A stretch of DNA of 64,000 bases from Euglena gracilis (lineage: Eukaryota > Euglenida > Euglenophyceae > Euglenales). Positions 33,601 to 48,600 of this stretch are shown in pieces (position 1 is the stretch's first letter; each line of letters starts with the position of its first letter). The translations under genes and the position numbers were made by a program. The stretch is taken from positions 7,523,493-7,587,492 of the forward strand of contig CP154956.1 in assembly GCA_039621445.1 (NCBI GenBank), read 5' to 3'. The notes beneath the pieces were generated by a model. It made no database searches. It was not told the origin of the DNA and worked only from the letters and a program-made list of their open reading frames with translations.

Positions 33601-36600
33601 TCAATCTCCCCGTCGTTAATTTTCCAAAGTCCAAAATTTTCCATCATTTTTTCCCGTAAATGACTCGATATTTTTGTCTCCCGGCATTTTGGTCCGTGAC
33701 TGTGTGCCCTTACCTTCTCTCCATTGATTCGGATTGTTGATTCGGCTAATTTTGGAGTGTTTCAGTCATTTGACAGACCCTCCACTGCACTGGGTGCGTC
33801 AGCCAAAGCGGCACAGCATTCAAGGTCAGCAGATACTGACTGATAAAAACTCATCACCCGCCGCAGTGAAGCCGCACCAACCATGCTTGTGCTTACCGAC
33901 CGGGGGGGGGGGGGAGGGGGGGTGGGTGCTATAGGGTGCCTGCCCCTAGCAGGCACACCCCCCGGGGGGGGATAGGGGTCCGGGCCAGGGTTCGATATAA
34001 GGACAGGTGGGGGGGGGGGGTGGTCCGGACCCCCCCCCTGCGGGCCAGGGGCGGGGGGACACCCCCCCACCTAAACCATGTCCTTATATCAAACCCTGGT
34101 CCGGGCCGGACCCAGAAAATTTTAATTGAAAATGGCCTTTTCCAGGCCCCCGGCGCCTTTGGCGCCGGGGTTGGAGGGGGGTGCCTGCTAGGGGCAGGCA
34201 CCCCCCAAAACCCGGATCGGGTCGGATCGGGTGCTATGGGCCTAGCACCCCCCCCTGTGGGGTAGGCACCCGACTAAGCGCAAGCCTGGCACCAACCCAC
34301 CACCCCTCACCCCTGCCAACCTGTGCTCCAGCAACCATGATACTTTGCCCCATAACTGCTGGGGATCTCATCACGACACTCTCCCACCGATGGGAGGGGG
34401 GAGTCCTTCAGCACACACTCCAATCCCCATACAAAACAGTTTCTCACGTGCACATCCTTTCTGCAGTTGGTGTGCGTGTGTGTGCATGAGTGTTGGTGTG
34501 CGTGTCAGTTAGTCTGGGATCGCCTCCGTTGATCTCTTTGAATTTCCCGCGGGTCACTTTCCGCTTTCAAGAATACCAATCAATCCTCGTTCAATGGCCC
34601 AAAATCAATGGATTTTGGCCAAAACTCTCGAAAATTATCTGGCGACGGGTGGCCACTTTTGGCCATTCCTGGCCGACTCAACCCCCCCCCCCACCCTGGG
34701 GGGAGGTGGAGCCAAAAACCAATAACTTTCCTTGACAGAAAAACTTCCCATCCCAGCACACTCAATGAAAACTGATGATAAAAATGGACGAAAAATGGCC
34801 GATACTTTGGCCAAAATGGGAAAAAGTTCTGGCAGGACCATTGCCCATCCACCCAAAATGTCAAAAAATGCGGATTTCGACGCTTTGATTTGGCCCCGTT
34901 CGATCCCCGGATCAGTCGTTGGCTGTGCCTTTGGCCTCAGGGGGTGGTTCTTGAGAAAAAAAGAAAACCTTCCTGTGCCTTGTGAGAAGCCCCCCAATCC
35001 TTCCAGGTGTCCCAACGCCCTCACCGAAACGAATGTCTGCCGGCGGCACACCTCCTGCTCCTTCTCCCGCACCACCCGGCCCAGGCCCAGGGGCAGGTCG
35101 TCCACCGGCCACAACTCGGGGAAGAGGACGGTGGTGTGGCTCTGCGGCGGGGCGGGGGAAAGACCGGCCATGTCCACCAGGGGTTTTTTTAAGACGGGGG
35201 GGGGGGGGGTCCACCCACCCACCCACCCCCTGGGGGGGGGTCCCCGGGGACCCACAAAAAAAAAATGGCCGAAAATCGCGAAAAGTGCTAAAATAGCATT
35301 TTTTCGGCGCCTTTGGCGCCGAAAAGTATATCCGACCCCCCTCCGGGGGGACCCCCCAGAGGGGGGCTAGGCCGGACCCACCCACCCTACCCCCCCCCGG
35401 GTCCACGACTAAAAAACCCCTGATGTCCACGCCGTGCGTCTTCCGATGAAACTTGACTGGAAAAAAACGCAACTTCAAACTTCAATTCCCTGACATGTTT
35501 TTTGACAGGCTGTGCAGTGGGTAGTTGGTAGTGCCGAAAACAAGTGGTAACCTAAAAATCGGTATTTACGGACGTATGGGAAAAGAAGGGGATCGGACCT
35601 GGGGAGGGGGGGGGTCGACCACCCAGTGCGTTTTTTTTTGTTTGCCGCTGTCTGCGTGGGGCAGTCAAAACACAGCGCGGAACGAGAATCCCAAAAGTCA
35701 AAAAAAAAACCGCACTGCACTGGTGCAGCTCAACTGCCACACCTGCTCGCCTTCCTCACTGACGTACTTGAGGTCCAAAAAGCGGTGGAACTTGCACGAG
35801 CTCAAATCCACGCCGTACAGCGTCTTCAAGATGCGGACTGCTGTCTTCTTCAATGTGGGCAGCTTTTCGGGATCCGCACCATCCAGTTTGGCGTCCCACG
35901 CGCCGCCTGAGAGCAACAGTTGAAAATGGACACACATACCGAAAGATTACATTCAAAAAAGGTGGGAAGCAGCCTTCCATTTCACAGCCACGGGGGGGGG
36001 GGTTCGGGTTCTGCTGTAGCCCCCAGCACCTTCAAAACTGACTGGCCGTGGTCGAACTGGGCTAAAAGAATAGTCAGGGTTCGGTAGATCCAGTTCCGGG
36101 GGGGGGGGTCCAAATTTTGTTCGGTTCTTCGTCAACAAACTTTAAAAAAAAAATATGGATTGGGTTCCCTCGCCTCAAGCCATGCCCCGGTTTGGACCAT
36201 GCTTGTGCTTACCGACCGGGGGGGGGGGAGGGGGTGGGTGCCTGCCCCTAGCAGGCACACCCCCCCCGGGGGGGATAGGGGTCCGGGCCGGATCCAGAAA
36301 ATTTTCATTGAAAATGGCCGTTTCCGGGCCTCCGGCGCCTTCGGCGCCGGGGTCGGAGGGGGGTGCCTGCTAGGGGCAGGCACCCCCCAAAACCCTACCC
36401 CCCCCCTGGGGGGGGGTCGGATCGGGTGCTATGGGGTAGCACCCATAGCTAGCACCCACCCCCCCCCCCGTGGGGTAGGCACCCGACTAAGCGCAAGCCT
36501 GGTTTGGACGCACCAACTCCTGTTGGTTTAGCACACACTCACAGTTTGTCGATTGATTTGACTCACTATTTGACATTTGTACTGACAACTGACGCAAACG

Positions 36601-39600
36601 GGTGTGACATACGCAAACAGGTGTGCCATCTGGGGGGGGGGACCTCACCTGGCAGGCACGCCGGCTCCGCGGCCTTGTGCACCGCAAACTGCATGCGGTT
36701 GGCCACATGGGTCTGCACCGCGAGCAGCTTGCCCGTGAACAACGCCACCCGCACGATGCGCTTCTTGTCGCCAGCAGGCAGCTCGACATCCTGCGGGTGG
36801 GTGTGAGAAACAGTGACAAAACCACAAACAGGAAACGGCCCTGGTTCAAGGTCTACAAAAACGCGACACAAAAACACCAAACAAAAAAAACAAAAAACAA
36901 CGATAAAAAATGGGGGAAAACGCAGATTCTACCAAAAAAACAAAAAAAGCAAAAACCCCGTTGGGCCGTACTTCAGGTTTTATGCGGGATGCGGGGCAGG
37001 TTATTCAGATTTTTATCAGAAAATGTGACTTATTGAAGCCATTTAAAAAAAAAATCCCTCCTTGATAAACGCACTCGGCGCTCAAAACGATTTTACCAGA
37101 CGCTTCTGCAAATGACAACAGTTCCACACTTTTGAGCTCCATACTTCATTGCTTGGTCAAAAATGTGTCAGTCATCACACAGACATCCAAATAACAAGCC
37201 AGACAATCCAAATAGAACACACAGGGTGGTTTCGTTCGTCCATCCCATACTCAGCATTCAGCAGGTGCACACCGTCTCCCGGACCTGGTCCTTCGACTCA
37301 TCAACCTTGAGTGTCTCCACCAGGGGGTCGGTCTGGATCAGCCCACACCAACAAGCAAAAAGCAGTTGAATTTCTGTCGTCTCCACTTTTCGCCTTTCAC
37401 AAAGGAGGGTTGTCCCCTCCCCCTGTGGGCTTCCAAAGAGAAGCTTCCCAAAAATGCCAAGCCTCAGGATTTTCATGTGATTGCTTCACAAAACACGGCA
37501 AAATCTTCCAGGTTTCTGCTTGGATGCCAATCCTTTTTGCCGTAATGGCAGGTGACATGAACCAGATCCGGTGCAAGGATCAAGTTCGGGAACCTGAAAA
37601 CACAGGTATGAAATGAAATTGTACAGTGTACAGATGAGGTGAAACAGCACAAATAGCAAACCAAACGTTCACGGTTTCTGCCAGGGGAAAATGACAAATG
37701 AGGGAGGGGGTCCACCCCCTGGGATGTGGTGTTATACAAAATAACACGAAGTCCTCGGGGTCTGCACACAGGTTTTAAATAAATCCATTTTGGGGGCTTC
37801 CTGTGCCAGAGCACCCTGGCCAGGCACCTTTGGCCATTGTGTCCCCCGGGGTCAGCCGGACAATTCCTTTGCGCTACCCGAAAAATTCTTGTTGTTGTTA
37901 GAAATGTTAGAAATGTTAGAAATGCTCTCCATGCAATGCAAGCTACTGCTGCAGATTGACTGCCAGTGTGAATCTGATCTTCAATTCAAACCTTTGCTCA
38001 AATTTTTGTGCAATAGTGCCACACCGTTGGAGGAGGTCCAAAGCAGTACGATCTACCAAATCCCAAGGGTTCAAGGTGGACTTGGTGAGCTGTGGGGAAA
38101 AAACATAAAAACAATTTCGGTGACGCTGGCAAAAAAGGGGGGATGAGCCCCCCCCCATGTGGCTTTTTTGTGTGTGCCCCCTCAGTTGCACCAGTGTGTG
38201 CCCACCCCCTCCGAGTCACGAGGCTGTAAAAATGTTGCAAAACAGAAAAACCCCCAGAAGACGGAACAAACTCTCCTGTGAAATGGACAACTTTGATATC
38301 AATTCCTCCACAAATTCTCTGACAAATCATGAAGAACCGTTTTCCGCAAGGCCCCCCGGGGGATTAAAGACAAGAAGCCCTCGTGCACCTAAAGAGGGGA
38401 AGCAGAAGATGGAAAAACTCGGTCACCCCAAAACCCACAAACTGCAAAAAAAAATACAAAAAGTGCCCCCTAAATGACTGATAATGCCACTTACCTTCAT
38501 GCCCAATTCGCATTTCCAAAAACGACATTTTCTTTCATTTTGTTGTTGTCCAGCTGCCCTGCAGGGGGCTTGGAAAAAAAACAAAAAAGGAAAATAACAC
38601 CTGTTGATGGGGGTGAGGGGGGGAGGGGGGTTCCCTTCATGGGCTCAATGGGCTGGCCTTTAGACCAGCAGGTCACACCTGCTCAATCCATGGGATTCGC
38701 GCTGCCTTCTTCGCCTTCTCAGCATCGGTTCCTGCCGCAGCTGCAGCAATGGCTGCCAGGCCCATGCCTTTGCAAAAGCAATGGAAGTCAGAAAGATGCA
38801 CATCAAAAAAAATGCCTGCGATACGTTGATCATCAAAACTGGAATTTAGGCAGGAATTCGAAGCCAGAACTCCACACATTTCTTCCACACTGAGAACTTT
38901 CACATCACCAAAAAAAAGTGGCTGGGGGAGCATGAACGTTAGATTCACTTGTTTCTGTCTGACTTCTTGCCCTCGGTGGAACAACAGCAACAAATGGTTG
39001 CTGTGGTCTTGGAGAGGGCGTATGGCGTATGAGACCTTTAGACACAATCTGACTTCTTGCCCTCGGTGGAACAACAGCAACAACAAGTGGTTGCTGTGGT
39101 CTTGGAGAGGGCGTAAGACCAAGATTTTTTGACCACAACCACAACCACAACACAAAAAAATGGGGGGGCGCCAACGTTCCAAAAATGGTGTGGTTCCAGA
39201 AGAGTCGTGCATTCCTGAAGAGACTTCCTTGGAGAGCATCAGCCAGAACAGTAAACAAGATTTAAAAAAAAAAGCTGGGGAGGGGGGAGGGGCAGGCCGG
39301 ATTGACCCGTGGTGCACCTTACCTTCTGGAAAATTGGAACCCAAACGTGACTGGGATCATTTGGGTTTGGGATCAACCCAAACCAGGGGTTTTTTCAAGG
39401 CCGGGGGGGAGGGGCCCCCCCGGGGGACCGGGGGGACCAACAAAAAAAATGGCCAAAATCGCGAAAAAAAGCACTTCTTCAAAAATTATCGGCGCCGAAA
39501 AGTATATCCCACCCCCTCAGGGGGGACCCCCCGGGGGCGGGGGGGGCCCGGGGTCCACAGCTGCCTGACCTGGCCACCCGACCCAAACCCAAATAAAAAA

Positions 39601-42600
39601 TTTTCACTTCCACGGAGTGCAATGCGAAATGAACGGCAAGCGTCGGCGGGGGGGGGGGGGGCCGCAACGGCATGCCCAGGGCGGCGCTGGTGGCCGGGGA
39701 CAGCTCGGCCCCGGGCTTGGCGCCCGGGATGGGCTTCCCGTCCTTGCCGATCTTGGGCAGGAGGAGGGCCTTCTGGGCGGCGAGGCGGCCCCCGAGGCGC
39801 TCCTGGGCCGCCTGCGGAGGGGGTGGGGAGCACACCATTGCTTAGCGACCCCCGTGAGGGGTCACTCTAGTGAGGGGGGGTCACTCTCCACTCCGAAAAA
39901 ACCAGTCAGTCACTTTTTTCGGCCAAGCCAGTCAGTCACTTTACCCCCCCGGGCGGGAACACTCAGGAACCACTCAGGAAAACCATTTTTGGCACAAATT
40001 TTCTCCGGCGCCTTTGGCGCCGGTTGGCCACTCACCACTTTTGGGTGATTTCTGGCCGACCCCCCCCCCAGGGGGAAGGGGGTCACGGCCAAAAAACCAG
40101 TCAGTCACCCCCCCCCGGGGGGTGGGGTGGGACAGGTGTTAAAGCAATGGTCTGGTGGGGAACCTGCAGCCCTGCCTCCCACCCACCTTGCCCAGGGGGG
40201 GGGGGGAATGCAACTTGGCCCTTCAAATTATGCAAGTCAAAAAAATGCAAGGTCCCAAGCAAAAAAATCTCCTGGTTCCCACCCATCAGAGGTCGACTCA
40301 AACCTGCTTTTCGGCAAAATGGCGAAAAGCCGTTTCGCCGTTGGGAAAACATCAAAAAAAGCCGTTTTGCCAGCCAAATGTGAGGAAAACGGCAAAAAAG
40401 CCGAAAAGCCAAAACGAAACACATACGGGTGAGAACATTGGGGGCCCGGAAGATTTTCAGTTGTGTGGACGGGCAAAGGGCCGGAAATCAGGCCAAAGTT
40501 GTTCAATAATCCCTTTTCATTGAGAATGCATCTGAAAAAGCCCATTTCCTGGTATTATTTGAACACCAAAACATCAAAGATGGGCAACGTGTTCAAAAGT
40601 GCGGAAAAGGGCGTTTTTTGCTCTTTTTCCGGCTCTGTGTGTGACCCCAGGGTGGTCCTTAACTCCCAGAACCCCGGTCCAAAAGGGCCATATTTTGGCC
40701 GAGTTCGGAGGGAAAATAGCTGGCGGGCATCTTGATTCTACCATCCATACACCTAAAACAACAAAATGAGCTTTTTGACTTTTCAATTTTCGACCCCATT
40801 GGATCCCGAAATCGACCGTTGGCCATTCTTTATTAGGCCCAAGGACAGTCTTCAGTAAGATATATAAAAAAAAGCATCCCGCCCTGCAGTCCCAAAGTGG
40901 CACTTGAAAACAGGTCAAAAAAGGGGGAGCCAAAATGTGGAGATGAGAATCCCTTGATGGCGGGAAAATACCTTGATGGCCTTGGCAGCAATGGCCTTCC
41001 GGTCCTCCTGGATCTTCAGGATCTGCGCCTTGCGAGCCTCTTCCGCAGCCTTGGCCGCTGCCAACACCTTCTTCTGGTACTCCGCCTTGTCGGCAGTCAG
41101 TCCGACCAGCCCACGTGCCGCCTGCGGGGGGGGGGGGGGGGGCGCGACGACCATTTTGCGCCAAATTGGCGCCATTTTATTTTGCACTGATAACACAGAC
41201 AACTGGGTGTCGCTCAGCAACCCAACTTCAGCCCCTCCCAGGCTTCTTTTTAAGTCAGAAGACCCCCTCTGGGGGGTGGGTGGGTGGGTCCCGGGGGGGG
41301 GGGGGTCAGAGGCGCCAGGTATACCTTTTTTGAAAATTGCCTTTAACGGGTCCGATTTTGGGGGGGGGGGGTCCCCACTCCCGGTCTTAAAAAGAAAACC
41401 TAGCCCCCACCTCCCACCCCTTAGTTGCAGCAAGGCTTCTTGTCTGTTTATAGCCGGTGCCAGTTTCGCTTCTGCCCAGTTTACTGTGTGCCCTTCATTC
41501 TGTGGTTGCCGGCTTCAGCAAAAATAAATTTCCTGGAGGAGGTGCCACGGATTCTCTCCTGACACTGAGCCCTGACCTCTGACAAACAAAATAGCACTGA
41601 CAGCGATGGTGCAAAAAAAATTGTATTCTGCTCCAAACATGAAGAGGAAACACACCAAGCTGACGGGAGGCCGAATAGCAGCAGGCTTCGCGATGCCCAG
41701 AGGCTGTGACGAGTAAGAGATGACAAATACCTCAAAGCACATACATTGCAAATGACGGGAAACGCCGGGGCGTTCCTTGAGCGACATATTCCCGTCCCAA
41801 AATCCACCAAACCCACAAAAAAATATATTTTGACAAAAAAAGTCGACGTCAGGGAAAAATGCTTTCTGGCATCCTTGGACCGTCGCGTTCAAGCCTTGAT
41901 TTCCGTCCAATTTGGTGCTGAACCGGCCGTTGGCAGGCCATTGGCCTGAGGGCGGTCCTCAAATTCTCTTCATTTTTGTCCAATCGTCCCCAGGACCGAC
42001 CTGCAAAATATACCGGGGGGGGGGGGGGGGGCAATTGAAGCTAGATAAAATTAGACCCGACAAAATTGGAAGCCGAAAAAATTGGTGCCAAACCTGAAAA
42101 CGGCCCGGAAAAAATTGGCAGGTTTTGTTTGCAAGATGACTGGAAAAGGGGTGATTTTGAAAAATTTGAGGCCGGATTTTCAAAAAAGGCCCGGAAAAAT
42201 TTGGCAGGATTTCTGTACGCCAATTTTTTCCCAATCATTTTTTTCGGCATCCAATTCCCCCCCCCCCGGTAGTGCTTGAAAAAGCCTCAAAAAAGGGGAA
42301 CTTGCCTGAAAAAAAATTGACACATATACACAACACATATACACAAGGGCGCTCCTTAAGCAAATAAAAAAAAATTCGCTGTCCCAGCACACTCAATGAA
42401 AAATACAGGAAAATGGGCAGAGAAATTTGGCATTTCTCAGCGAGAACAGGTCGACATCAGGAAAAAAATTGGACCATCGTCCCTCCACCCAAATCATCAA
42501 AAACTGTGTTCTTTGGGTCCCAGTCCGACCCTTGGTCGGCCCTTTGGTCGAGAGGGGGGAGGTCCCATGCTGTGCTTGCCAACCGGGGGGGAGGGGGGTG

Positions 42601-45600
42601 GGTGGGTGCCATAGGGTGCCTGCCCCTAGCAGGCACACCCCCCCCCCGGGCCCCCCGGGGGGATAGGGGTTCGGGGGGGACCCAGAAAATTTTCATTCAA
42701 AATGGCCTTTCCGGGCCCCGGCGCATTCGGCGCCGGGGTCGGAGGGGGGTGCCTGCTGGGGCAGGCACCCCCCAAAACCCCCACCCCCCAGGGGGGGGGG
42801 GGTCGGATCGAGTGCTATGGGGTGCCTGCCCCTTGCACCCCCCCGTGGGGTAGGCACCTGACTAAGAAAATAAAAATGAAACTTTCCTGTCCCTTAAGTC
42901 CGAAACTAGCACACCGATCGGACAGGCAGGCCGGGGCGCCGGGCAACGGCCGCGCCAACGCCCCGCAGCGCCGCCGCCGCCGCCTTGGCCTGCGCGATGG
43001 CGAGCTGGGCGCTGAGCGGGGCTGGCTTGGCCTGCAAGGACGCGACCAACCATGCAACGCAATCATGAAAACCTGGGACCCGGGGAGGGGGTCCTCAAGA
43101 AAACCCCTGCTTTGGCCCCCAGGCAACTGGGATCATTGGCTTTGGTGACCCAGCGAGGTTGGAGTTCCGGGGGGGGGGGGGGGGGTCGATGAAAACCAAA
43201 AAAATTGAACACATTTTTGCCGTTTTCGACAGTTTGATGGATGGATCTGGATCAAGGCTGGGGGGCTATGATGGAGGAAGCTGTAATTAGGGGGGGATAG
43301 GTGAGCTCGGCAGCCCAGTTGGCTGGCCCGCCTCCGGCTAAAAAAAAACTAACCGGGGATGGGGTGCCCTCGGCTAAGAAAACCCCTGGGCCGCCTACTT
43401 CACAAAACGGTCAGGAGGAAAAAGCACATCAAGGAGTTCAGCATCAGGAGGTTTTGGACATCATGAAATGCCACACTGACAAAACATTTACGTTATTATT
43501 TTCTCGATAATGTTTTCTCGGACTTCTTCATGCAAGTCGCGAGTCAAAGTTGGGTGCACAGTCGGGCTGGAAAAAAATGAGGGAATGTGAAAAACTCTCC
43601 AGAATTGGAAATCTCTCCCCCCTCATATCCAATGCCTGCAGCAACCCGGATGCAATCAGTGTACAGGGTCAGAAGGACTGGAGTGTGATAGCATCAGCAA
43701 TCAGGATACAACAGTCATCATACGAACAGATATCACCTAAAATGACGCCTCAAGTACAATGTCAGAAGGACTGGAGTTTGCAGATTGTCAGGTGTCAAAA
43801 TGCAGTGGTCCATCATCAAGCCACACACTAGTAACACCCATGGGACCGTCTATCCAAATAACCAAATAACACCCACTGGTGCGTATATCTGGATGATTCT
43901 GTCACCCACATTCTGTCCCTTCTGGGAGCTTCTCTTCTTACGGCAAAGTGGCTGCGCATCTTTCTGTGCCGAGGCGCTCGTGGTGCAGCGCAAAAAAATA
44001 TCATGTGGTTTTTACACAAGCCAAATTTCATGGAACCCTTTGGGAGGGTCAGGGGGGGGGGTTGGAATGGCTGACATCCTTGAGCAAATAAGTGCTAAAG
44101 AAACTAATTAGGATGAAAACAGAATCAGGAGGTTTTATCATCCGGCACGCAGTGCGGAAGCATCCGCTTTAAACTGTCACATTGATCGGCCCATTTGGCC
44201 CAATGGAGCTCAGGAAGCAACTGTCAAGCATTTGGGCTTTCGCCATCTGAAACGTGGAATGCCAATGCAATGTCCTCATAGCAGAAAGCAGGAAGCGGGA
44301 CGCGGATGAAATTTGCCAGAAATCACGAGCTTTGGCGCGACCTTTTGTGCAGAATGCACATCCCGACTTTAAGAATCATTCTATTGACCGGTCAAATTTT
44401 TGCGCCAGGGGGAGAGTCAACTTGGGGGGAGAGTCAACTTGGGGGGTGGTCAAGTTGTACCCAACAGCCCAGGGGGGTCACACCTGCGAAATAACTGGAT
44501 GATTCCTCGAAACACCCTGTTACCATTGTGTCCTGAAAAGTTTGGATGGAAGACAGCATCCCCAAAAAAAGATGTCGCAGTGCATTTTTTGAAACAAGGG
44601 GGTGTCAGCTTTGGCCCACCAGAAGGGTGGGGGTGACCAACCATAACAGGACTCCAACGCTGTCGGACCCACTTTAGGGGGTCAATTCTGGGTCAAAAAT
44701 AACAAGAAAAACAAAAAAATAGGCCAAAGACGGACTGGACTCACAAAGCTCACGTACCCCAGGGTGGTGCAAAATGTAAGAAAACATAATCACTGTGGGG
44801 GGTTAACAACATTGGTGAAAGCAGGGAGACGGAGTCACCAGTCACCATATCATCAGTGCGACGGCTGAAAATCTCATCATTCAGAACAGCAAAGGTCAAT
44901 CACATCATGGGCGGTCATTCACTCAGGCTTCTTGCGATATAACGGGGCACCAGGGGGGAGGTGGGTCATGAAATGGTGCCGGGGAGGGGGTGGTTGCATC
45001 TGGAAAAACTGCAGAGAAAATTAGACCAACCCATTAGACCAACCACCCGTCACAGTGGGCTCCGCACGGGTTTCACGCCCACCCACACAATGCTGTTCGG
45101 TTCCATTGTCTCTGTCACCTTGGCCATCTCCTCCCATCCACGTTGTTCCTCTCGATGAAACACAGAACCGGAGGGGGGGGTTCATTTCAAACCAACGGGA
45201 ACCCCATCACAATTCACAAAACCCAACCGACCATCCATTTGTTCCAGTGTATGTGTCTGTGCAGGTGTATGTGTATGTGTCAAATGCAACATTTGATCAG
45301 TCCCGAGATCTTTCTACAACAAAAACCAACACACCCAATCGTTGGCCCGGCCCGGTCCGGCGGCCCGGCGGCCCAATCTCAAAGTGCTGTTCGGTTCCAT
45401 TGTCTCCATCACCTCGGCCACCTCCTCCCATCCACGTTGTTCCTCTCGATGAAACACAGAACCGGAGGGGGGGGGTCATTCCAAACCAACGGGAACCCCA
45501 TCACAATTCACAAAACCCAACCGACCATCCATTTGTTGCAGTAAGTGTATGTATGTATGTGTCAAATGCAACATCACCGGGATTTGATCAGTCCTGAGCG

Positions 45601-48600
45601 CTTTTTACAACAAAAACCAACACACCCAATCGTTGGCCCGGCCCAGTCCGGCGGCCCGGCGGCCCAATCTCAAAGTGCTGTTCGGTTCCATTGTCTCCAT
45701 CACCTTGGCCACCTCCTCCCATCCACGTTGTTCTTCTCGATGTAAAAATAGAACCAGGGGAGCATGAAAACAAATGGGAAACCACCCATTAGACCAACCA
45801 CCCATCACAGTGGGCTCCGCACGGGTTTCACGCCCACCCACACAATGCTGTTCGGTTCCATTGTCTCCGTCACCTTGGCCACCTCCTCCCATCCACGTTG
45901 TTCCTCTCGATGAAACACAGAACCGGACGGGGGGTTCATTTCAAACCAACGGGAACCCCATCACAATTCACAAAACCCAACCGACCATCCATTTGTTCCA
46001 GTGTATGTGCCTGTGCAGGTGTATGTGTATGTGTCAAATGCAACATTTGATCAGTCCCGAGCTCTTTCTACAACAAAAACCAACACACCCAATCGTTGGC
46101 CCGGCCCGGTCCGGCGGCCCGGCGGCCCAATCTCAAAGTGCTGTTCGGTTCCATTGTCTCCATCACCTCGGCCACCTCCTCCCATCCACGTTGTTCCTCT
46201 CGATGAAACACAGAACCGGACGGGGGGTTCATTTCAAACCAACGGGAACCCCATCACAATTCACAAAACCCAACCGACCATCCATTTGTTCCAGTGTATG
46301 TGCCTGTGCAGGTGTATGTGTATGTGTCAAATGCAACATTTGATCAGTCCCGAGCTCTTTCTACAACAAAAACCAACACACCCAATCGTTGGCCCGGCCC
46401 GGTCCGGCGGCCCGGCGGCCCAATCTCAAAGTGCTGTTCGGTTCCATTGTCTCCATCACCTCGGCCACCTCCTCCCATCCACGTTGTTCCTCTCGATGAA
46501 ACACAGAACCGGAGGGGGGGGGGTCATCATCACATTTCACAAAACCCAATCACAATTCACAAAACCCAACCAACCATCATCCATTCATCGCTGTGGGCTC
46601 CGCACGACTTTCACGCCAACCCAGAGAATGCTGTTCGGTTCCATTGTCTCCATCACCTCGGCCACCTCCTCCCATCCACGTTGTTCTTCTCGATGAAACA
46701 CAGAACCGAGATGGGGGGCCATTTCAAACCAACGGGAACCCCATCACAATTCACAAAACCCAACCGACCATCCATTTGTTGCAGTAAGTGTATGTGTATG
46801 TATGTATGTGTCAAATGCAACATCACCGGGATTTGATATCGAGAGGAACAACGTGGATGGGAGGAGGTGGCCGAGGTGATGGAGACAATGGAACCGAACA
46901 GCACTTTGATATTGGGCCGCCGGGCCGCCGGACCGGGCCGGGCCAACGATTGGGTGTGTTGGTTTTTGTTGTAGAAAGAGCTCGGGACTGATCAAATGTT
47001 GCATTTGACACATACACATACACCTGCACAGGCACATACACTGGAACAAATGGATGGTCGGTTGGGTTTTGTGAATTGTGATGGGGTTCCCGTTGGTTTG
47101 AAATGAACCCCCCGTCCGGTTCTGTGTTTCATCGAGAGGAACAACGTGGATGGGAGGAGGTGGCCGAGGTGATGGAGACAATGGAACCGAACAGCACTTT
47201 GAGATTGGGCCGCCGGGCCGCCGGACCGGGCCGGGCCAACGATTGGGTGTGTTGGTTTTTGTTGTAGAAAGAGCTCGGGACTGATCAAATGTTGCATTTG
47301 ACACATACACATACACCTGCACAGGCACATACACTGGAACAAATGGATGGTCGGTTGGGTTTTGTGAATTGTGATGGGGTTCCCGTTGGTTTGAAATGAA
47401 CCCCCCGTCCGGTTCTGTGTTTCATCGAGAGGAACAACGTGGATGGGAGGAGGTGGCCAAGGTGACGGAGACAATGGAACCGAACAGCATTGTATGGGTG
47501 GGCGTGAAACCCGTGCGGAGCCCACTGTGATGGGTGGTTGGTCTAATGGGTGGTTTCCCATTTGTTTTCATGCTCCCCTGGTTCTATTTTTACATCGAGA
47601 AGAACAACGTGGATGGGAGGAGGTGGCCAAGGTGATGGAGACAATGGAACCGAACAGCACTTTGAGATTGGGCCGCCGGGCCGCCGGACTGGGCCGGGCC
47701 AACGATTGGGTGTGTTGGTTTTTGTTGTAAAAAGCGCTCAGGACTGATCGAAACACAGAACCGGAGGGGGGGGTCATCATCACATTTCACAAAACCCAAT
47801 CACAATTCACAAAACCCAACCAACCATCATCCATTCATCGCTGTGGGCTCCGCACGACTTTCACGCCAACCCAGAGAATGCTGTTCGGTTCCATTGTCTC
47901 CATCACCTCGGCCACCTCCTCCCATCCACGTTGTTCCTCTCGATGAAACACAGAACCGAGATGGGGGGCCATTTCAAACCAACGGGAACCCCATCACAAT
48001 TCACAAAACCCAACCGACCATCCATTTGTTGCAGTAAGTGTATGTGTATGTGTCAAATGCAACATCACCGGGATTTGATCAGTCCTGAGCGCTTTTTACA
48101 ACAAAAACCAACACACCCAATTGTTGGCCCGGCCCAGTCCGGCGGCCCGGCGGCCCAATCTCAAAGTGCTGTTCGGTTCCATTGTCTCCATCACCTTGGC
48201 CACCTCCTCCCATCCACGTTGTTCTTCTCGATGTAAAAATAGAACCAGGGGAGCATGAAAACAAATGGGAAACCACCCATTAGACCAACCACCCATCACA
48301 GTGGGCTCCGCACGGGTTTCACGCCCACCCATACAATGCTGTTCGGTTCCATTGTCTCTGTCACCTCGGCCACCTCCTCCCATCCACGTTGTTCCTCTCG
48401 ATGAAACGCAGAACCGGACGGGGGGTTCATTTCAAACCAACGGGAACCCCATCACAATTCACAAAACCCAACCGACCATCCATTTGTTCCAGTGTATGTG
48501 CCTGTGCAGGTGTATGTGTATGTGTCAAATGCAACATTTGATCAGTCCCGAGCGCTTTCTACAACAAAAACCAACACACCCAATCGTTGGCCCGGCCCGG

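Larger units (their letters stand above)
31619..35051. other. Intron 15: several MITEs and a duplicated block
   Basis: 3.4 kb with three MITEs (32,301-32,784; 33,274-33,493; 33,882-34,288) and the 195-bp duplication around the first. From 31,640 to 32,100 and from 34,300 to 35,050 I see no gene; the latter stretch contains GGCCAAAA-type words. Confidence 0.55.
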
